Assembly (NCBI RefSeq): GCF_900155885.1
Contig: NZ_FTMB01000001.1
Coordinates: 1,550,001-1,614,000, forward strand
DNA from: Rhizobium sp. RU20A
GTDB taxonomy: Bacteria > Pseudomonadota > Alphaproteobacteria > Rhizobiales > Rhizobiaceae
Length of the DNA stretch: 64,000 bases
Direction of reading: 5' to 3'
In this document: piece after piece, positions 35,569 through 44,653 of the stretch
Position numbering within the stretch: position 1 is the first letter of the stretch
Layout of the letters: every line of letters begins with the position of its first letter
Position numbers and translations under genes: made by a program
The notes under the pieces: generated by a model
What the model was told of the DNA's origin: nothing
Seen by the model: only the letters and a program-made list of their open reading frames with translations
Databases searched by the model: none

Positions 35569-37470
35569 ATGAACGATCCCTTGTTTCCCGCCCCGGCGAC
35601 GGGACCCTCCGGCAGGCTCGCAGACAGCGAGATGCGGCGCCTCATCGCCGAGCACCCCTGGGAAACGACAGAGCTCGGGCCGATCGCCGACTGGCCGATG
35701 ACGCTCGTCGTCATGATCCGCACCATTCTCGCCTCGCCAATTCCGATGGCGCTGCTGGTCGGCGAGCGCGGCGCTCTGATCTACAATGATGGCTATGCCC
35801 AGATCGCCGCGCGCAAGCACCCCGGCTGCCTCGGTCGCTCCGCCCTCGACGTCTGGCCGGAAGTCGAACCCTTCAATCGCAGTGTCATCGAGGCCGTCGC
35901 CCGCTACGAAACGGTGAGCTTCGAGGATCAGAAAATGATCCTCCACCGCAATGGCGTTCCGGAAGAGGTCTGGTTCGATCTCGATTACAGCCCTGTGGTG
36001 GACGAGACCGGCAAGGTGCTGGCCGTCCTTGCCATCGTCGGCGAGACAACCAAGCGCGTCGAGGCCGAACGGGCGCTGGCCGCCAGCCGGGAGCAGATGG
36101 AACTGGCGCTCGGCTCCTCCTCCATTGTCGGCACCTGGGACTGGCTGGTTGTCGAGGACCGTGTGGAGGCCGACCCGCGCTTCGCCGCGATCTTCGGCAT
36201 TGAAGTCAACGCGCCGGGACAGCCGATCGAACGCTTCCTGAACGCCATCCATCCCGACGATCTCGACCGTGTGAAGACGGCGATGACCGAAGCCATGGAG
36301 ACCGGCGACACCTATTCGCAGGAATACCGCATCCGCCAGAGCGATGGCTCCAGTCGCTGGATCCTCGCCGAAGGACGCCCCCTCCTCGATGAGGACGGAA
36401 AGGTCGTGCGTTTTCCGGGCGTGGCCGTCGACATCACCAAGCAGCGTAAGGCGCTGGATGACCACGCCCGCGCCGAAACGGCTTTCCGCACCTTGGCCGA
36501 TGCGATGCCCCAGATGGTCTGGTCCACCCGGCCGGACGGCTTTCACGACTATTACAATGCCCGCTGGTACGAATTCACCGGCGTTCCCGACGGCACCACC
36601 GATGGCGAAGGCTGGAACGGCATGTTCCACGAGGAAGATCAGGAGCGCGCCTGGGCCCTCTGGCGTCATTCGCTGGAGACCGGCGAGCCCTACCAGATCG
36701 AATACCGTCTGCGGCATCGCTCCGGCGCCTATCGATGGGTGCTCGGCCGTGCACTTGCCGTGCGCGACGGGGCCGGTCGCATCACCCGCTGGTACGGCAC
36801 CTGCACCGATATTCACGATGCCAAGATTGCAGCAGCCGAGCGCGAGATCGTCGCCCACGAACTCTCCCACCGCATCAAGAACATCTTTTCCGTCATCAAC
36901 GGCATCATCAGCCTGCAGGCCCGCCAGATGCCAGACATCCGGCCCTTTGCCGAGCAACTGCGGCGCCGTCTCGACGCCATGGGCCGCGCCCATGATTTCG
37001 TGCGTCCCCACAGCCGCGATTCCAGGCCCGTCGATATCGACAAGACGCTGATGGGCCTGATGAACGAGCTCCTGGCGCCCTTCTCGGAAGCACGCGAGCG
37101 CATCCTGATCGAAGGAGACGACATCGAGATCGGCGACAGCGTGGCAACACCGCTCGCCCTCCTCTTCCACGAGCTCGCCACCAATTCGGCCAAATACGGC
37201 GCCCTCTCCACAGACGATGGTCGCCTGATCATCCGCACCCGGCGCGATTCCAACGCCTATGTGGTCTCATGGATCGAGGCGAACGGTCCGCCGATCACCG
37301 GTGAGCCGTCCGCGCAAGGCTTCGGCTCCCGCCTGATGGCAATCAGCGTCGAAGGCCAGCTCGGCGGGAGGATCGAGCGTCAATGGGGCGCCGATGGCCT
37401 CACGGCAACCATCAGCCTGCCGGTGGAAGCGCTGGTGCGCAGCGGCACGCTACGAAGCGGAGAGCGATAG
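35569..37470 (+). CDS. PAS-domain sensor histidine kinase, HWE family
   Basis: A 633-residue kinase with no clear membrane span, so probably cytosolic. Three PAS-like modules: about 25-155 (MTLVVMIRTILASPIPMALLV...), 175-285 and 300-420 (with YYNARWYEFTG and PAC-type YRWVLGRALAVRDGAG). The kinase part begins ELSHRIKNIFSVINGIIS, the phospho-acceptor histidine in the HRxKN form used by HWE and HisKA_2 kinases; the N box is LLFHELATNSAKYGALS, and WIEANG supplies the W-x-E that names the HWE group. No response regulator is adjacent. Such kinases often sense light or redox through PAS cofactors or feed the general stress response, but no cofactor cysteine motif was identified here. Confidence 0.92.
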   Translation: MNDPLFPAPATGPSGRLADSEMRRLIAEHPWETTELGPIADWPMTLVVMIRTILASPIPMALLVGERGALIYNDGYAQIAARKHPGCLGRSALDVWPEVEPFNRSVIEAVARYETVSFEDQKMILHRNGVPEEVWFDLDYSPVVDETGKVLAVLAIVGETTKRVEAERALAASREQMELALGSSSIVGTWDWLVVEDRVEADPRFAAIFGIEVNAPGQPIERFLNAIHPDDLDRVKTAMTEAMETGDTYSQEYRIRQSDGSSRWILAEGRPLLDEDGKVVRFPGVAVDITKQRKALDDHARAETAFRTLADAMPQMVWSTRPDGFHDYYNARWYEFTGVPDGTTDGEGWNGMFHEEDQERAWALWRHSLETGEPYQIEYRLRHRSGAYRWVLGRALAVRDGAGRITRWYGTCTDIHDAKIAAAEREIVAHELSHRIKNIFSVINGIISLQARQMPDIRPFAEQLRRRLDAMGRAHDFVRPHSRDSRPVDIDKTLMGLMNELLAPFSEARERILIEGDDIEIGDSVATPLALLFHELATNSAKYGALSTDDGRLIIRTRRDSNAYVVSWIEANGPPITGEPSAQGFGSRLMAISVEGQLGGRIERQWGADGLTATISLPVEALVRSGTLRSGER

Positions 37471-37542
37471 GGCAGCGGCGCTCCCCTCTGGCTTTTATGG
37501 CATCCGGGCGCAGCACCGCTGCCGTCGTTCGCTGCTCCTGTC

Positions 37543-38397
37543 CTATCCCGCCAGTGAGCGGTGGTGTTGTCCATTGCCGTTTTCGCGCGCGGCTGCATCA
37601 GCTTCCCACCAGCCATGGAAATGATGCACCGGCCCGTGACCGCTGCCAACAGACAGATGCCGACCAGCCTCCAGCGCCGCCTGCAGATAGGTTTTCGCCT
37701 GCCGGACCGCCTCCGTCAGGCAAAGCCCGCGTGCCAGCCCGGCAGTGATCGCCGCCGCCAGCGTGCAGCCCGTGCCGTGATCGTTGAGCGTATCGACCCG
37801 CGGCGCCGTCAAGGTGAGGATGCCGTCCTGCTCTACAAGATAATCGACGCAGAGCGGCCCGTGCCCGTGCCCGCCCTTCATCAAGACGCTCGCAGCGCCG
37901 GCCGCCAGCAAGTGCGCGGCCTGGGCCCGCACGGCCTCGGGCGTTGCCGCGACGGACTGTCCCGTCAGGAGCGCGGCCTCCGGCAGGTTGGGCGTCACGA
38001 CAGCCGCGCGCGGCAAGAGACGATCGATGAGGACGGCAATGGCATCTGGCCTCAGCAGCCGGTCGCCCGAGGTCGCGACCATGACGGGATCCACCACCAC
38101 CGGCCCGGTGAAATCGCGCAGTCCGTCCGCGATCGCCTCGATCGTCTCGACGCGGGAAACCATGCCGATCTTCACGGCGCCGACATCGAGATCGGAAAAC
38201 ACCGCCTGCATCTGCGCCGCCACCATGTCAGGTGCGATATCGGCGACCGCGCTCACCCCGCGCGTATTCTGCGCGGTCACAGCCGTGATGACGCTGGCGC
38301 CGTAGACGCCGAGCGCCGAGAAGGTCTTGAGATCGGCCTGGATGCCGGCACCGCCGCCGCTGTCCGAGCCCGCAATGGTCAAGGCAATCGCCGTCAT
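37543..38397 (-). CDS. thiD: Hydroxymethylpyrimidine/phosphomethylpyrimidine kinase
   Basis: A 284-residue ribokinase-fold enzyme. N-terminal [22 protein letters not shown] is the ThiD signature; [17 protein letters not shown] is the anion-hole and catalytic aspartate region. Phosphorylates HMP to HMP-P and HMP-PP. Last gene of the salvage operon, overlapping thiE by four bases. The C-terminus carries about 20 extra residues rich in H and G. Confidence 0.96.
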   Translation of the reverse strand: MTAIALTIAGSDSGGGAGIQADLKTFSALGVYGASVITAVTAQNTRGVSAVADIAPDMVAAQMQAVFSDLDVGAVKIGMVSRVETIEAIADGLRDFTGPVVVDPVMVATSGDRLLRPDAIAVLIDRLLPRAAVVTPNLPEAALLTGQSVAATPEAVRAQAAHLLAAGAASVLMKGGHGHGPLCVDYLVEQDGILTLTAPRVDTLNDHGTGCTLAAAITAGLARGLCLTEAVRQAKTYLQAALEAGRHLSVGSGHGPVHHFHGWWEADAAARENGNGQHHRSLAG

Positions 38398-39122
38398 GCC
38401 GCTTCTCCCTTCAACGCATCATCCACCGCACCGCGCAGGGCCCGTGCCGCACCCGCCACATCCGCCGCGCCGAAAACCGCGGAAATCGCCGCAATGCCAT
38501 CGGCACCGGCCAGCACCAGCGGCGGCACCCGTGCAGCCGTGATGCCGGCAATGGCCCCGACCGGAAGCTCCGGCCGCGCCGCGCGAATCATCGCCCGCAT
38601 CTGCCGGAAGCCGTCGAGACCGACCGGCGGATCCGGATTGTGCTTGGAAAGCGTCTCGAACACGCCGCCAATGCAGGCATAGTCGACCGGCAACTGCCCG
38701 GCCGCGCGCGCCTCCGCCTCGCGCTTAACCGTCATGCCGATGATGGCGGAAGGGCCCAACAGGCGTCGTGCCGTCTCGATCTCCATGTCGTCAGCGCCGA
38801 GATGCACGCCATGGGCACCGGCCGCCAGCGCCACGTCCACACGGTCGTTGACGACGAGCGGCACGCCGGAGGCGGCGATGGCCCAGAGAATGGCCCGCGC
38901 ATTGTCCACCATGCGCCGCGTCGACCCCGTCTTGTCGCGATACTGGAGGATGGTCGCCCCGCCGCTGACGGCGCGGGCCGCGAGCGCCGCAAGCCGCGCG
39001 CCACCCGCCTCGCCTTCTGCCTCGACGAGCCCGGCATCGAGAATGGGGTTCAGCCGGTAGTCGACGCGCCGGTTGCCAAAGCGTGCGTCTCGGTAGGCGC
39101 CAGCGTGATCATGTCCTGTCAT
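38394..39122 (-). CDS. thiE: Thiamine-phosphate synthase
   Basis: A 242-residue TIM-barrel enzyme that joins HMP-PP and thiazole phosphate. [17 protein letters not shown] carries the pyrophosphate-binding Q-x-R-x-K pattern, and [10 protein letters not shown] and the C-terminal [22 protein letters not shown] are conserved. Start 39122 (MTGHDHAG) is chosen; an ATG five codons earlier is possible. It overlaps thiM by about 14 bases. Confidence 0.93.
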   Translation of the reverse strand: MTGHDHAGAYRDARFGNRRVDYRLNPILDAGLVEAEGEAGGARLAALAARAVSGGATILQYRDKTGSTRRMVDNARAILWAIAASGVPLVVNDRVDVALAAGAHGVHLGADDMEIETARRLLGPSAIIGMTVKREAEARAAGQLPVDYACIGGVFETLSKHNPDPPVGLDGFRQMRAMIRAARPELPVGAIAGITAARVPPLVLAGADGIAAISAVFGAADVAGAARALRGAVDDALKGEAA

Positions 39123-39882
39123 CGAAAATCCTCGCATGGGTCAGAAGCTCGTCCGGCGAAAGCGTCGCCAGAACATCCAGAAAGGCGATGCCGAAGCTCG
39201 CCGGTCCGCGCACCCCCGGTGCGGCAAGCTCGGCGGCAACGCCGGTGGTCGAGAGCGCCGCGGCTGCGGCAAGCTGCGCATCCGGCTCGACGGCGAGGAA
39301 GGCCGCGATCACCGCGCCGGCAAGGCAGCCCGTGCCCGTCACCCCCGCCATGAGGCGATCGCCGTTTTCGATCCGCAGCGACCGGCGCGCCGTCACCAGC
39401 CGGTCCACCGGCCCGGTGGTGATCACGAGACCCGGCGCACAGGGGGCGCCCGCCTGAAGCCCGAGCGCCATCATTTCCGCCGCATTGCCGCGCACGGCGG
39501 CGGGGCCGAGCGCTGCCAGCGTTTGCGCGAAAGCGAGTCGCGACGGCGAGTAATCGCAGTGAACGGGATCGACGATCCACGGCTTGCTCTCCGTCCCGGC
39601 CACCTCGACCGCCAGCCCGATGGCGCGGCGGCGCGCGGCATCAAGCGTACCGAGATTGACGGCGAGGCTGTCGGCCCGCCGCACGAAGGCACCGACCTCC
39701 TCCTCCGACGCGGTCATGGAGGGAATGCCGCCAACGGCGGTCACGCCATCGGCAACGAATTTCTGCACCACCGTGTTCATCAGGCAATGCACGCGCGGCC
39801 GGCGCGTGCGCACCCGCTCGAGCAGCGTCGCCGCAACCATGGGATCGACGGGCACATCGACAGGGGCAAGCGCGATCGTCAC
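39109..39882 (-). CDS. thiM: Hydroxyethylthiazole kinase
   Basis: A 257-residue kinase of the ribokinase-like group. VHCLMNTVVQKFVADGVTAVGGIPSMT is the N-terminal hallmark (NxVVxxF...NxxLAxG-type) and MAGVTGTGCLAGAVIAAFLA holds the catalytic cysteine region. It salvages thiazole alcohol to thiazole phosphate. ATG overlaps the thiY stop by four bases. Confidence 0.94.
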   Translation of the reverse strand: MTIALAPVDVPVDPMVAATLLERVRTRRPRVHCLMNTVVQKFVADGVTAVGGIPSMTASEEEVGAFVRRADSLAVNLGTLDAARRRAIGLAVEVAGTESKPWIVDPVHCDYSPSRLAFAQTLAALGPAAVRGNAAEMMALGLQAGAPCAPGLVITTGPVDRLVTARRSLRIENGDRLMAGVTGTGCLAGAVIAAFLAVEPDAQLAAAAALSTTGVAAELAAPGVRGPASFGIAFLDVLATLSPDELLTHARIFDDRT

Positions 39883-40844
39883 CGGCCCACCTCCACGGCG
39901 ATCTCCTCGACCGCCGGGGCAAGGTCGATCAGCCCGCTTTCCGCCATGAAGGCCCCGAAGCGGCGGTAGCGCGCCGTATCGAGTGCCGCCGGGCGCTTGG
40001 CAAAGCGCGGCAAAGTATCGGCAAAGGCCTGCCGGTTCAGCCTGTCATCGAGGTCGGGATAGGCCTTGAGGAAGGTGGCAAGCCCTTCCTCGGGGTGGTT
40101 GGTGAGGTCGATCGTCGCCTTTTCCACCGCCGCCAGGAAGCGCGGCAGGCGCGGATCGGAAAGCTTTGTTTTGTCGACGACATAGATCAGCTCGTCATAG
40201 GCGGGCACGCCGTGCTCTTCGGGATAGAAGGCCCGGCCCTCATGCCCCTCGATCGCCATCTGCGTCAGCTCGAAATTGCGAAAGCCGCCGACCGTGGCGT
40301 CCACCTTGCCGGCAATCAGCGAGGGGCTCAGCGCGAAATTGACGTTGACCATCGTCACGTCATCCGCCGTCAGCCCCTGATTGGCCAGCATGCGGCCCAG
40401 CAGCGCCGTCTCGAAGCCCGCGACGGAGTAGCCGACCGTCTTGCCCTTGAGGTCGGCGAGCGATTTGATCGGGCCATCTTTCAGAACCGTCAGCGTATTC
40501 AGCGGCGTTTCCACCAGCGTCCCGATCCGCATCAGCGGCAGGCCGGCGGCATGGTCGAGGTAAAGGTTTGGCTGGTAGTGGATGCCGATATCGGCCTCTC
40601 CGGCCGCCACGAGACGCGGCACCGAAGACGGGTCGGCCGGCGGCACGAGCGTCACATCGAGACCCTCGGCGGCGAAATAGCCCTTCTCTTTCGCGATCAC
40701 CAGCGGTGCATGGTCGGGGTTCACGAACCATTCCAGCATCACCGTCAGTTTGTCGGCCGGCTTGTCGCTCGCATGCGCGCTCGCGGTAAGGGTGGAGAAA
40801 AGGGTCAGGGCGGCAGCAAGGGCGGTCGAGAGGCGGCGTGTCAT
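39879..40844 (-). CDS. thiY: Pyrimidine-precursor ABC transporter substrate-binding protein
   Basis: A 321-residue secreted binding protein: signal MTRRLSTALAAALTLFSTLTASAHA, then KLTVMLEWFVNPDHAPLVIAKEKGYF, the ThiY/NMT1 family start that binds formylaminopyrimidine or HMP. Start 40844 is inside a longer open frame; the signal peptide fixes it. Overlaps thiX by four bases. Confidence 0.94.
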   Translation of the reverse strand: MTRRLSTALAAALTLFSTLTASAHASDKPADKLTVMLEWFVNPDHAPLVIAKEKGYFAAEGLDVTLVPPADPSSVPRLVAAGEADIGIHYQPNLYLDHAAGLPLMRIGTLVETPLNTLTVLKDGPIKSLADLKGKTVGYSVAGFETALLGRMLANQGLTADDVTMVNVNFALSPSLIAGKVDATVGGFRNFELTQMAIEGHEGRAFYPEEHGVPAYDELIYVVDKTKLSDPRLPRFLAAVEKATIDLTNHPEEGLATFLKAYPDLDDRLNRQAFADTLPRFAKRPAALDTARYRRFGAFMAESGLIDLAPAVEEIAVEVGR

Positions 40845-41665
40845 GCGGTTTCCAGTCGGTGGGTTGGGGGATGGTGGGGTACCGGGCGTTGGGGTGCCGG
40901 ACGGTGAACTGAAGGGGTGGAAAGCGTGTCGTCGCGCGCCCAGGGCGTCAGCCCGGCCGTCAGACGGTCCACGAGAAGACGAAGCGCCACGCTCATGGCG
41001 GCAACGAGGATGAGCGCGGCAAAGAGGGTCGCCGTCTGCATGCGGGCATTGGCCTGCACCATCAGGAAGCCGAGGCCGGAGGAGGCCCCGACCCATTCGC
41101 CGACAACGGCGGCGAGCGGGGCAAGCGGCGCGGCGATGCGAAGGCCGGAAACGAGCGCCGGAAGCGCCAGCGGCACCCGCAGCCGCAGCAGGACCTGCAG
41201 AGGCGAGGCAGGCGTCAGCGCGGCTGCATCGAGAAGCACGGGGTCGGTGCGCCTCAACCCATCGGCAAAGGCAGAGGCGACGGGGAAGAAGATGACGAGC
41301 GTCGCCATGGCGATCTTCGAGGCCAGACCGAAACCGAACCAGATGACGAGCAGCGGCGCGAGCGCGAAGACGGGCACCGCCTGCACCACCATCAGCACCG
41401 GCCAGGCAAAGCGCCCGAAGGCCGGAAATGCCGCAACGGCGAAGGCGGCGCCGGCGCCAAGCAGGCTGCCGATCACGAAACCCGCCACGGCCTCCAGCCC
41501 CGTCGCCCCGGCATGGGCAGCGAGCGACCCGCCCATGCGCGCAAAGACGGCGGCAACCTCGGCGGGCGCGGGCAACAGATAGGAGGGCGGCGCGGCGAGC
41601 GACACGACGGCCTGCCACAGGGCAAGCACGAGCGCGAGGCCGCCGAGGGCATCGGCCGGGCGCAT
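40841..41665 (-). CDS. thiX: Pyrimidine-precursor ABC transporter permease
   Basis: A 274-residue membrane protein with about six helices; coupling region LLDAAALTPASPLQVLLRLRVPLALPALVSGLRIAAPLA is typical of ThiX/SsuC-like permeases. The start codon lies only three bases after the stop of a 31-codon ORF and has no strong ribosome site of its own, so translation probably depends on that ORF. No ATPase (thiZ) gene is found before thiX or after thiY in the window. Confidence 0.92.
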   Translation of the reverse strand: MRPADALGGLALVLALWQAVVSLAAPPSYLLPAPAEVAAVFARMGGSLAAHAGATGLEAVAGFVIGSLLGAGAAFAVAAFPAFGRFAWPVLMVVQAVPVFALAPLLVIWFGFGLASKIAMATLVIFFPVASAFADGLRRTDPVLLDAAALTPASPLQVLLRLRVPLALPALVSGLRIAAPLAPLAAVVGEWVGASSGLGFLMVQANARMQTATLFAALILVAAMSVALRLLVDRLTAGLTPWARDDTLSTPSVHRPAPQRPVPHHPPTHRLETA

Positions 41666-41668
41666 GGC

Positions 41669-41764
41669 TCAGCGTGCCGTGAGGCTTCGCCGAGGGGTGT
41701 GGACGCACGCAGGCGCGGCGCAGAGGGCGCCCGGCGGTGCGCCAAAGGTGGAAACGTCAGCCAT
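41669..41764 (-). CDS. 31-codon ORF between the TPP riboswitch and thiX
   Basis: ATG 41764 with GGGAGA seven bases upstream, ending TGA at 41669-41671, three bases before the thiX ATG. Product: MADVSTFGAPPGALCAAPAC, then a basic tail ending RSLTAR; no family recognised and no membrane segment. The ribosome site is the one held in a hairpin downstream of the riboswitch, so this ORF rather than thiX is the first thing the switch controls. It could be a coupling leader, a small protein in its own right, or the remains of a deleted thiZ. Coding status is unproven. Confidence 0.5.
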   Translation of the reverse strand: MADVSTFGAPPGALCAAPACVHTPRRSLTAR

Positions 41765-41768
41765 GGTC

Positions 41769-41795
41769 GATCTCCCGATTGTCATCACGGAGATC
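41769..41795 (-). promoter_or_regulatory. Ribosome-site-sequestering hairpin of the TPP riboswitch
   Basis: Minus-strand GATCTCC (41795-41789) can pair with GGAGATC (41775-41769), seven bases with a 13-base loop, burying the ribosome site of the 31-codon ORF. A second segment, TCTCCC at 41818-41813, can also pair with GGGAGA, giving an alternative fold. No T-tract, so translational control fits better than termination. Confidence 0.5.
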
Positions 41796-41842
41796 CAGGT
41801 GAAGCGGGGAATGGGAGAGGAGCAGCGCAAGCCGCCTTTTTC

Positions 41843-41928
41843 CGTTCCTACGCCGGTATGACCCGGATCAGGTTCAAGGGTCCGGCTCACCGCCATCTCA
41901 GCATCGTACGATGCCCCCCTCGGAATGA
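41843..41928 (-). ncRNA. TPP riboswitch (THI element)
   Basis: On the minus strand the conserved blocks appear in order: the GGGGGGCATCG start, CTGAGATGG, ACCCTTGAACCTGATCCGGG and TCATACCGGCGTAGGAA. This is the TPP-binding aptamer with P2/P3 (CTGAGA) and P4/P5 (ACCTGATC) cores and P1 formed by TTCC and GGAA. It controls the thiXYMED operon; binding of TPP should shut expression. Confidence 0.95.
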
Positions 41929-41981
41929 CCGAAAGCATCGCGGCATTTTCGCCCCCTGTCAACACTCTCCGTCATGGCCTC

Positions 41982-42012
41982 TTGACCTTCCCATGATGGG
42001 AAGCCCTATCTC
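41982..42012 (+). promoter_or_regulatory. CueR-type promoter of copA-cueR
   Basis: -35 TTGACC (41982-41987), a 19-base spacer as used by MerR-family activators, and -10 TATCTC (42007-42012). The spacer holds the perfect dyad CTTCCC-ATGAT-GGGAAG (41987-42003), close to the known CueR operator. It lies 75-105 bases before copA. Confidence 0.8.
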
Positions 42013-42085
42013 TGGAACACCGCCACCACAGATCGGGTTCGGATTGACGATTGCCAGCCGACCCGACGCGGGCAAGGAGACGACG

Positions 42086-44653
42086 ATGGACGCGCACAAC
42101 GCACACAGGCCGCAAACCGGCCCCACCGGAACACCGGGCCCGACGCTCGCGACCGATATTCCCGTTGAAGGCATGCACTGCGCCTCCTGCGCCGGCCGGG
42201 TGGAAAAGGCGATCCGGGCCGTGCCGGGTGTCGCGGATGCTGCCGTCAATATCGCCACCCACCGCGCCACGGTCCGCTTCGAGGAGGCGTCGGCCCTGCC
42301 CCTGGCCATGCCGGCCGTCATCACCGCCATTCAGTCCACCGGCTTCAAACCCGTGCTGGAAGAGCGCCGCTTTGCCGTCACCGGCCTGCATTGCGCCTCC
42401 TGCGTCGGTCGCACGGAAAAGGCCCTGCTCGCCGTGCCCGGCGTTGCCGCAGCCAGCGTCAATCTCGCCGCCGGCACCGCCTCGGTGTCCACGACGCCGG
42501 CGACGCCGCAGTCGGCCCTCGACGCCGCCGTCACGGCTGCCGGCTTCGGCACGCTGGCGCTGGAGAGCACGGCCGGCAAACCAGCGCCCGACCTCGATGC
42601 GCTGCGCCGCGCAGAAACGGCGGCACTCGGGCGCGATGTGGCGCTCGCCGCCCTTTTGACCCTGCCACTCTTCATCGTCGAAATGGGGGGGCACCTCTTC
42701 CCCACCTTCCACCACGCCCTTGCCGGATTGGTCGGCAATACGCCGTTGCGGATCGGCGAGTTCGTGCTGGCCACGCTGGTGCTCGCCCTTCCCGGCCGCG
42801 GCATTCTGATGCTTGGGCTGAAAAGCCTGCTGCGCCGTGCGCCGGAGATGAATGCGCTCGTTCTGCTCGGCGCCGGTTCCGCCTGGCTCTATTCGACCAT
42901 CGCCACCTTCCTGCCGGGCCTGTTGCCCGAGGGCCGCGCCGATATCTATTTCGAGGCGGCGGCCGTGATCGTCACCCTCATTCTCGCCGGCCGCTATCTC
43001 GAGGCCCGCGCCCGGGGCCGGGCCGGCGACGCCATCCGTAAGCTCGCCGGCCTTGCCCCGAAGACCGCGCGCCTTCGCCGCGACGGCGCCGAGATCGACG
43101 TCGGCATCGAGACGGTGCGTCCCGGCGATATCGTCCTCATCCGCCCCGGTGAGCGCATCCCGGTCGATGGCACCGTCATCGAGGGACGCTCGCATGTGGA
43201 CGAGGCCATGGTGACCGGCGAGCCCATGCCGACGGAGAAGACGCCCGAAAGCCCGGTGCTGGCTGGCACCGTCAATGGCACCGGCTCCTTCGCCTTCGAA
43301 GCGACGAAGGTGGGCGCCGATACGCTGCTGGCACAGATCGTCCGGCTGGTGGAAACGGCGCAGGGCGCCAAGCTGCCCATCCAGGCACTCGTCGATCGCA
43401 TCACGGCCCGCTTCGTGCCGGCCGTGATGATGGCGGCGCTCGTCACCCTCGTCGCCTGGCTGGTGCTGGATCCGGCGGCCGGGCTGGGCGGCGCGCTCGT
43501 CAATGCCGTCGCCGTCCTCATCATTGCCTGTCCCTGCGCCATGGGGCTTGCCACACCCACCTCCATCATGGTCGCCACCGGCCGGGCCGCCGAACTCGGT
43601 ATCCTCTTCCGCAAGGGCGATGCGCTGCAGCGCCTGCGCGATGTCGATGTCATCGCCTTCGACAAGACCGGCACGCTGACGGAGGGCCGCCCGGAACTGA
43701 CCGACCTGTGGACGGTGCCCGGTTATGACCGCGCCAGCGTACTCGCCCTCGCCGCAAGCCTCGAAAGCGCCTCGGAACACCCCGTCGGCGCCGCCATCGT
43801 CGCCGCAGCGAAAGCGGAGGGCCTCGCCCTGTCACCGGCGTCAAACGTCACCACCGAGCCCGGCGCCGGGATCACCGGCACCGTCGAAGGCCATCAGCTC
43901 CGCGTCGGCACGGCAAGGGGGCTGGAAGCCCATGGCATCGACCTTTCTTCCGTCGCGCTGCAGGCCGAGGGCCTGGCGGGTGCCGGCCGCGCGCCGCTCT
44001 TCATCGCCCTTGACGGGCAGTTGGCTGCCATTGGCGCGGTCGCCGATCGCATCAAGCCGACGACCCCAGCCGCGCTGGCGGCGCTTCGCCATGCCGGCGT
44101 CAGGCTCGCCATGATCACCGGCGACAATCCGCAGACAGCCGCCAGGATCGCGGCCGATCTTCAGATCGAGCATGTCGTTGCCGGCGTGCTGCCCGGCGGC
44201 AAGGTGGACGCGCTGAAAGAATTGCGGGCAAAGCTCGGCGGTGACGGCCGCCCGAGCAACGGCAGGGGCGGCCGCATTGCCTTTGTCGGCGACGGCATCA
44301 ACGATGCCCCGGCACTGGCCGCCGCCGACGTCGGTATCGCGCTTGGCACCGGCACCGACATTGCCATCGAAAGCGCCGATGTCGTGCTGATGGCCGGCGA
44401 CCTCACTGCCGTCGTGCGGGCGCTGAAGCTGTCGCGTGCCACGATCCGTAACATTTGGGAAAACCTGTTCTGGGCCTTCGCCTACAATGTCGGGCTGATC
44501 CCCGTGGCCGCCGGTGCACTCTATCCTGTGACGGGTACGCTGCTGTCGCCCATGCTGGCCGCCGGCGCCATGGCACTCTCCAGCGCCTTTGTGGTGGGAA
44601 ATGCCCTGCGCCTGCGCAGCTTCGGCACCGGAAATGATGAGATGGGTGCATGA
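42086..44653 (+). CDS. copA: Copper-exporting P1B-type ATPase
   Basis: An 855-residue membrane pump. Two N-terminal heavy-metal domains with GMHCASC (C32, C35) and GLHCASC (C103, C106), then the eight-helix P-type core: phosphatase loop EAMVTGEPMPTEK, transmembrane CPC in IIACPCAMGLATPTS, phosphorylation DKTGTLTEGRPE, SEHPVGAAI and hinge GDGINDAPALAAADVG. CPC plus CASC domains mean Cu(I). ATG 42086 has AAGGAG nine bases before it; the longer open frame upstream is not coding. Followed by cueR with a four-base overlap. Confidence 0.96.
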   Translation: MDAHNAHRPQTGPTGTPGPTLATDIPVEGMHCASCAGRVEKAIRAVPGVADAAVNIATHRATVRFEEASALPLAMPAVITAIQSTGFKPVLEERRFAVTGLHCASCVGRTEKALLAVPGVAAASVNLAAGTASVSTTPATPQSALDAAVTAAGFGTLALESTAGKPAPDLDALRRAETAALGRDVALAALLTLPLFIVEMGGHLFPTFHHALAGLVGNTPLRIGEFVLATLVLALPGRGILMLGLKSLLRRAPEMNALVLLGAGSAWLYSTIATFLPGLLPEGRADIYFEAAAVIVTLILAGRYLEARARGRAGDAIRKLAGLAPKTARLRRDGAEIDVGIETVRPGDIVLIRPGERIPVDGTVIEGRSHVDEAMVTGEPMPTEKTPESPVLAGTVNGTGSFAFEATKVGADTLLAQIVRLVETAQGAKLPIQALVDRITARFVPAVMMAALVTLVAWLVLDPAAGLGGALVNAVAVLIIACPCAMGLATPTSIMVATGRAAELGILFRKGDALQRLRDVDVIAFDKTGTLTEGRPELTDLWTVPGYDRASVLALAASLESASEHPVGAAIVAAAKAEGLALSPASNVTTEPGAGITGTVEGHQLRVGTARGLEAHGIDLSSVALQAEGLAGAGRAPLFIALDGQLAAIGAVADRIKPTTPAALAALRHAGVRLAMITGDNPQTAARIAADLQIEHVVAGVLPGGKVDALKELRAKLGGDGRPSNGRGGRIAFVGDGINDAPALAAADVGIALGTGTDIAIESADVVLMAGDLTAVVRALKLSRATIRNIWENLFWAFAYNVGLIPVAAGALYPVTGTLLSPMLAAGAMALSSAFVVGNALRLRSFGTGNDEMGA

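Noticed and set aside
39879-41708. A 609-residue open frame covering thiY and part of thiX
   Set aside because: The first half is a shifted reading of thiX; the signal peptide fixes thiY at 40844.
41972-43780. 602-residue open frame opposite copA
   Set aside because: Antisense shadow of the copper ATPase, with repetitive G/E/D/R composition and no recognisable fold.
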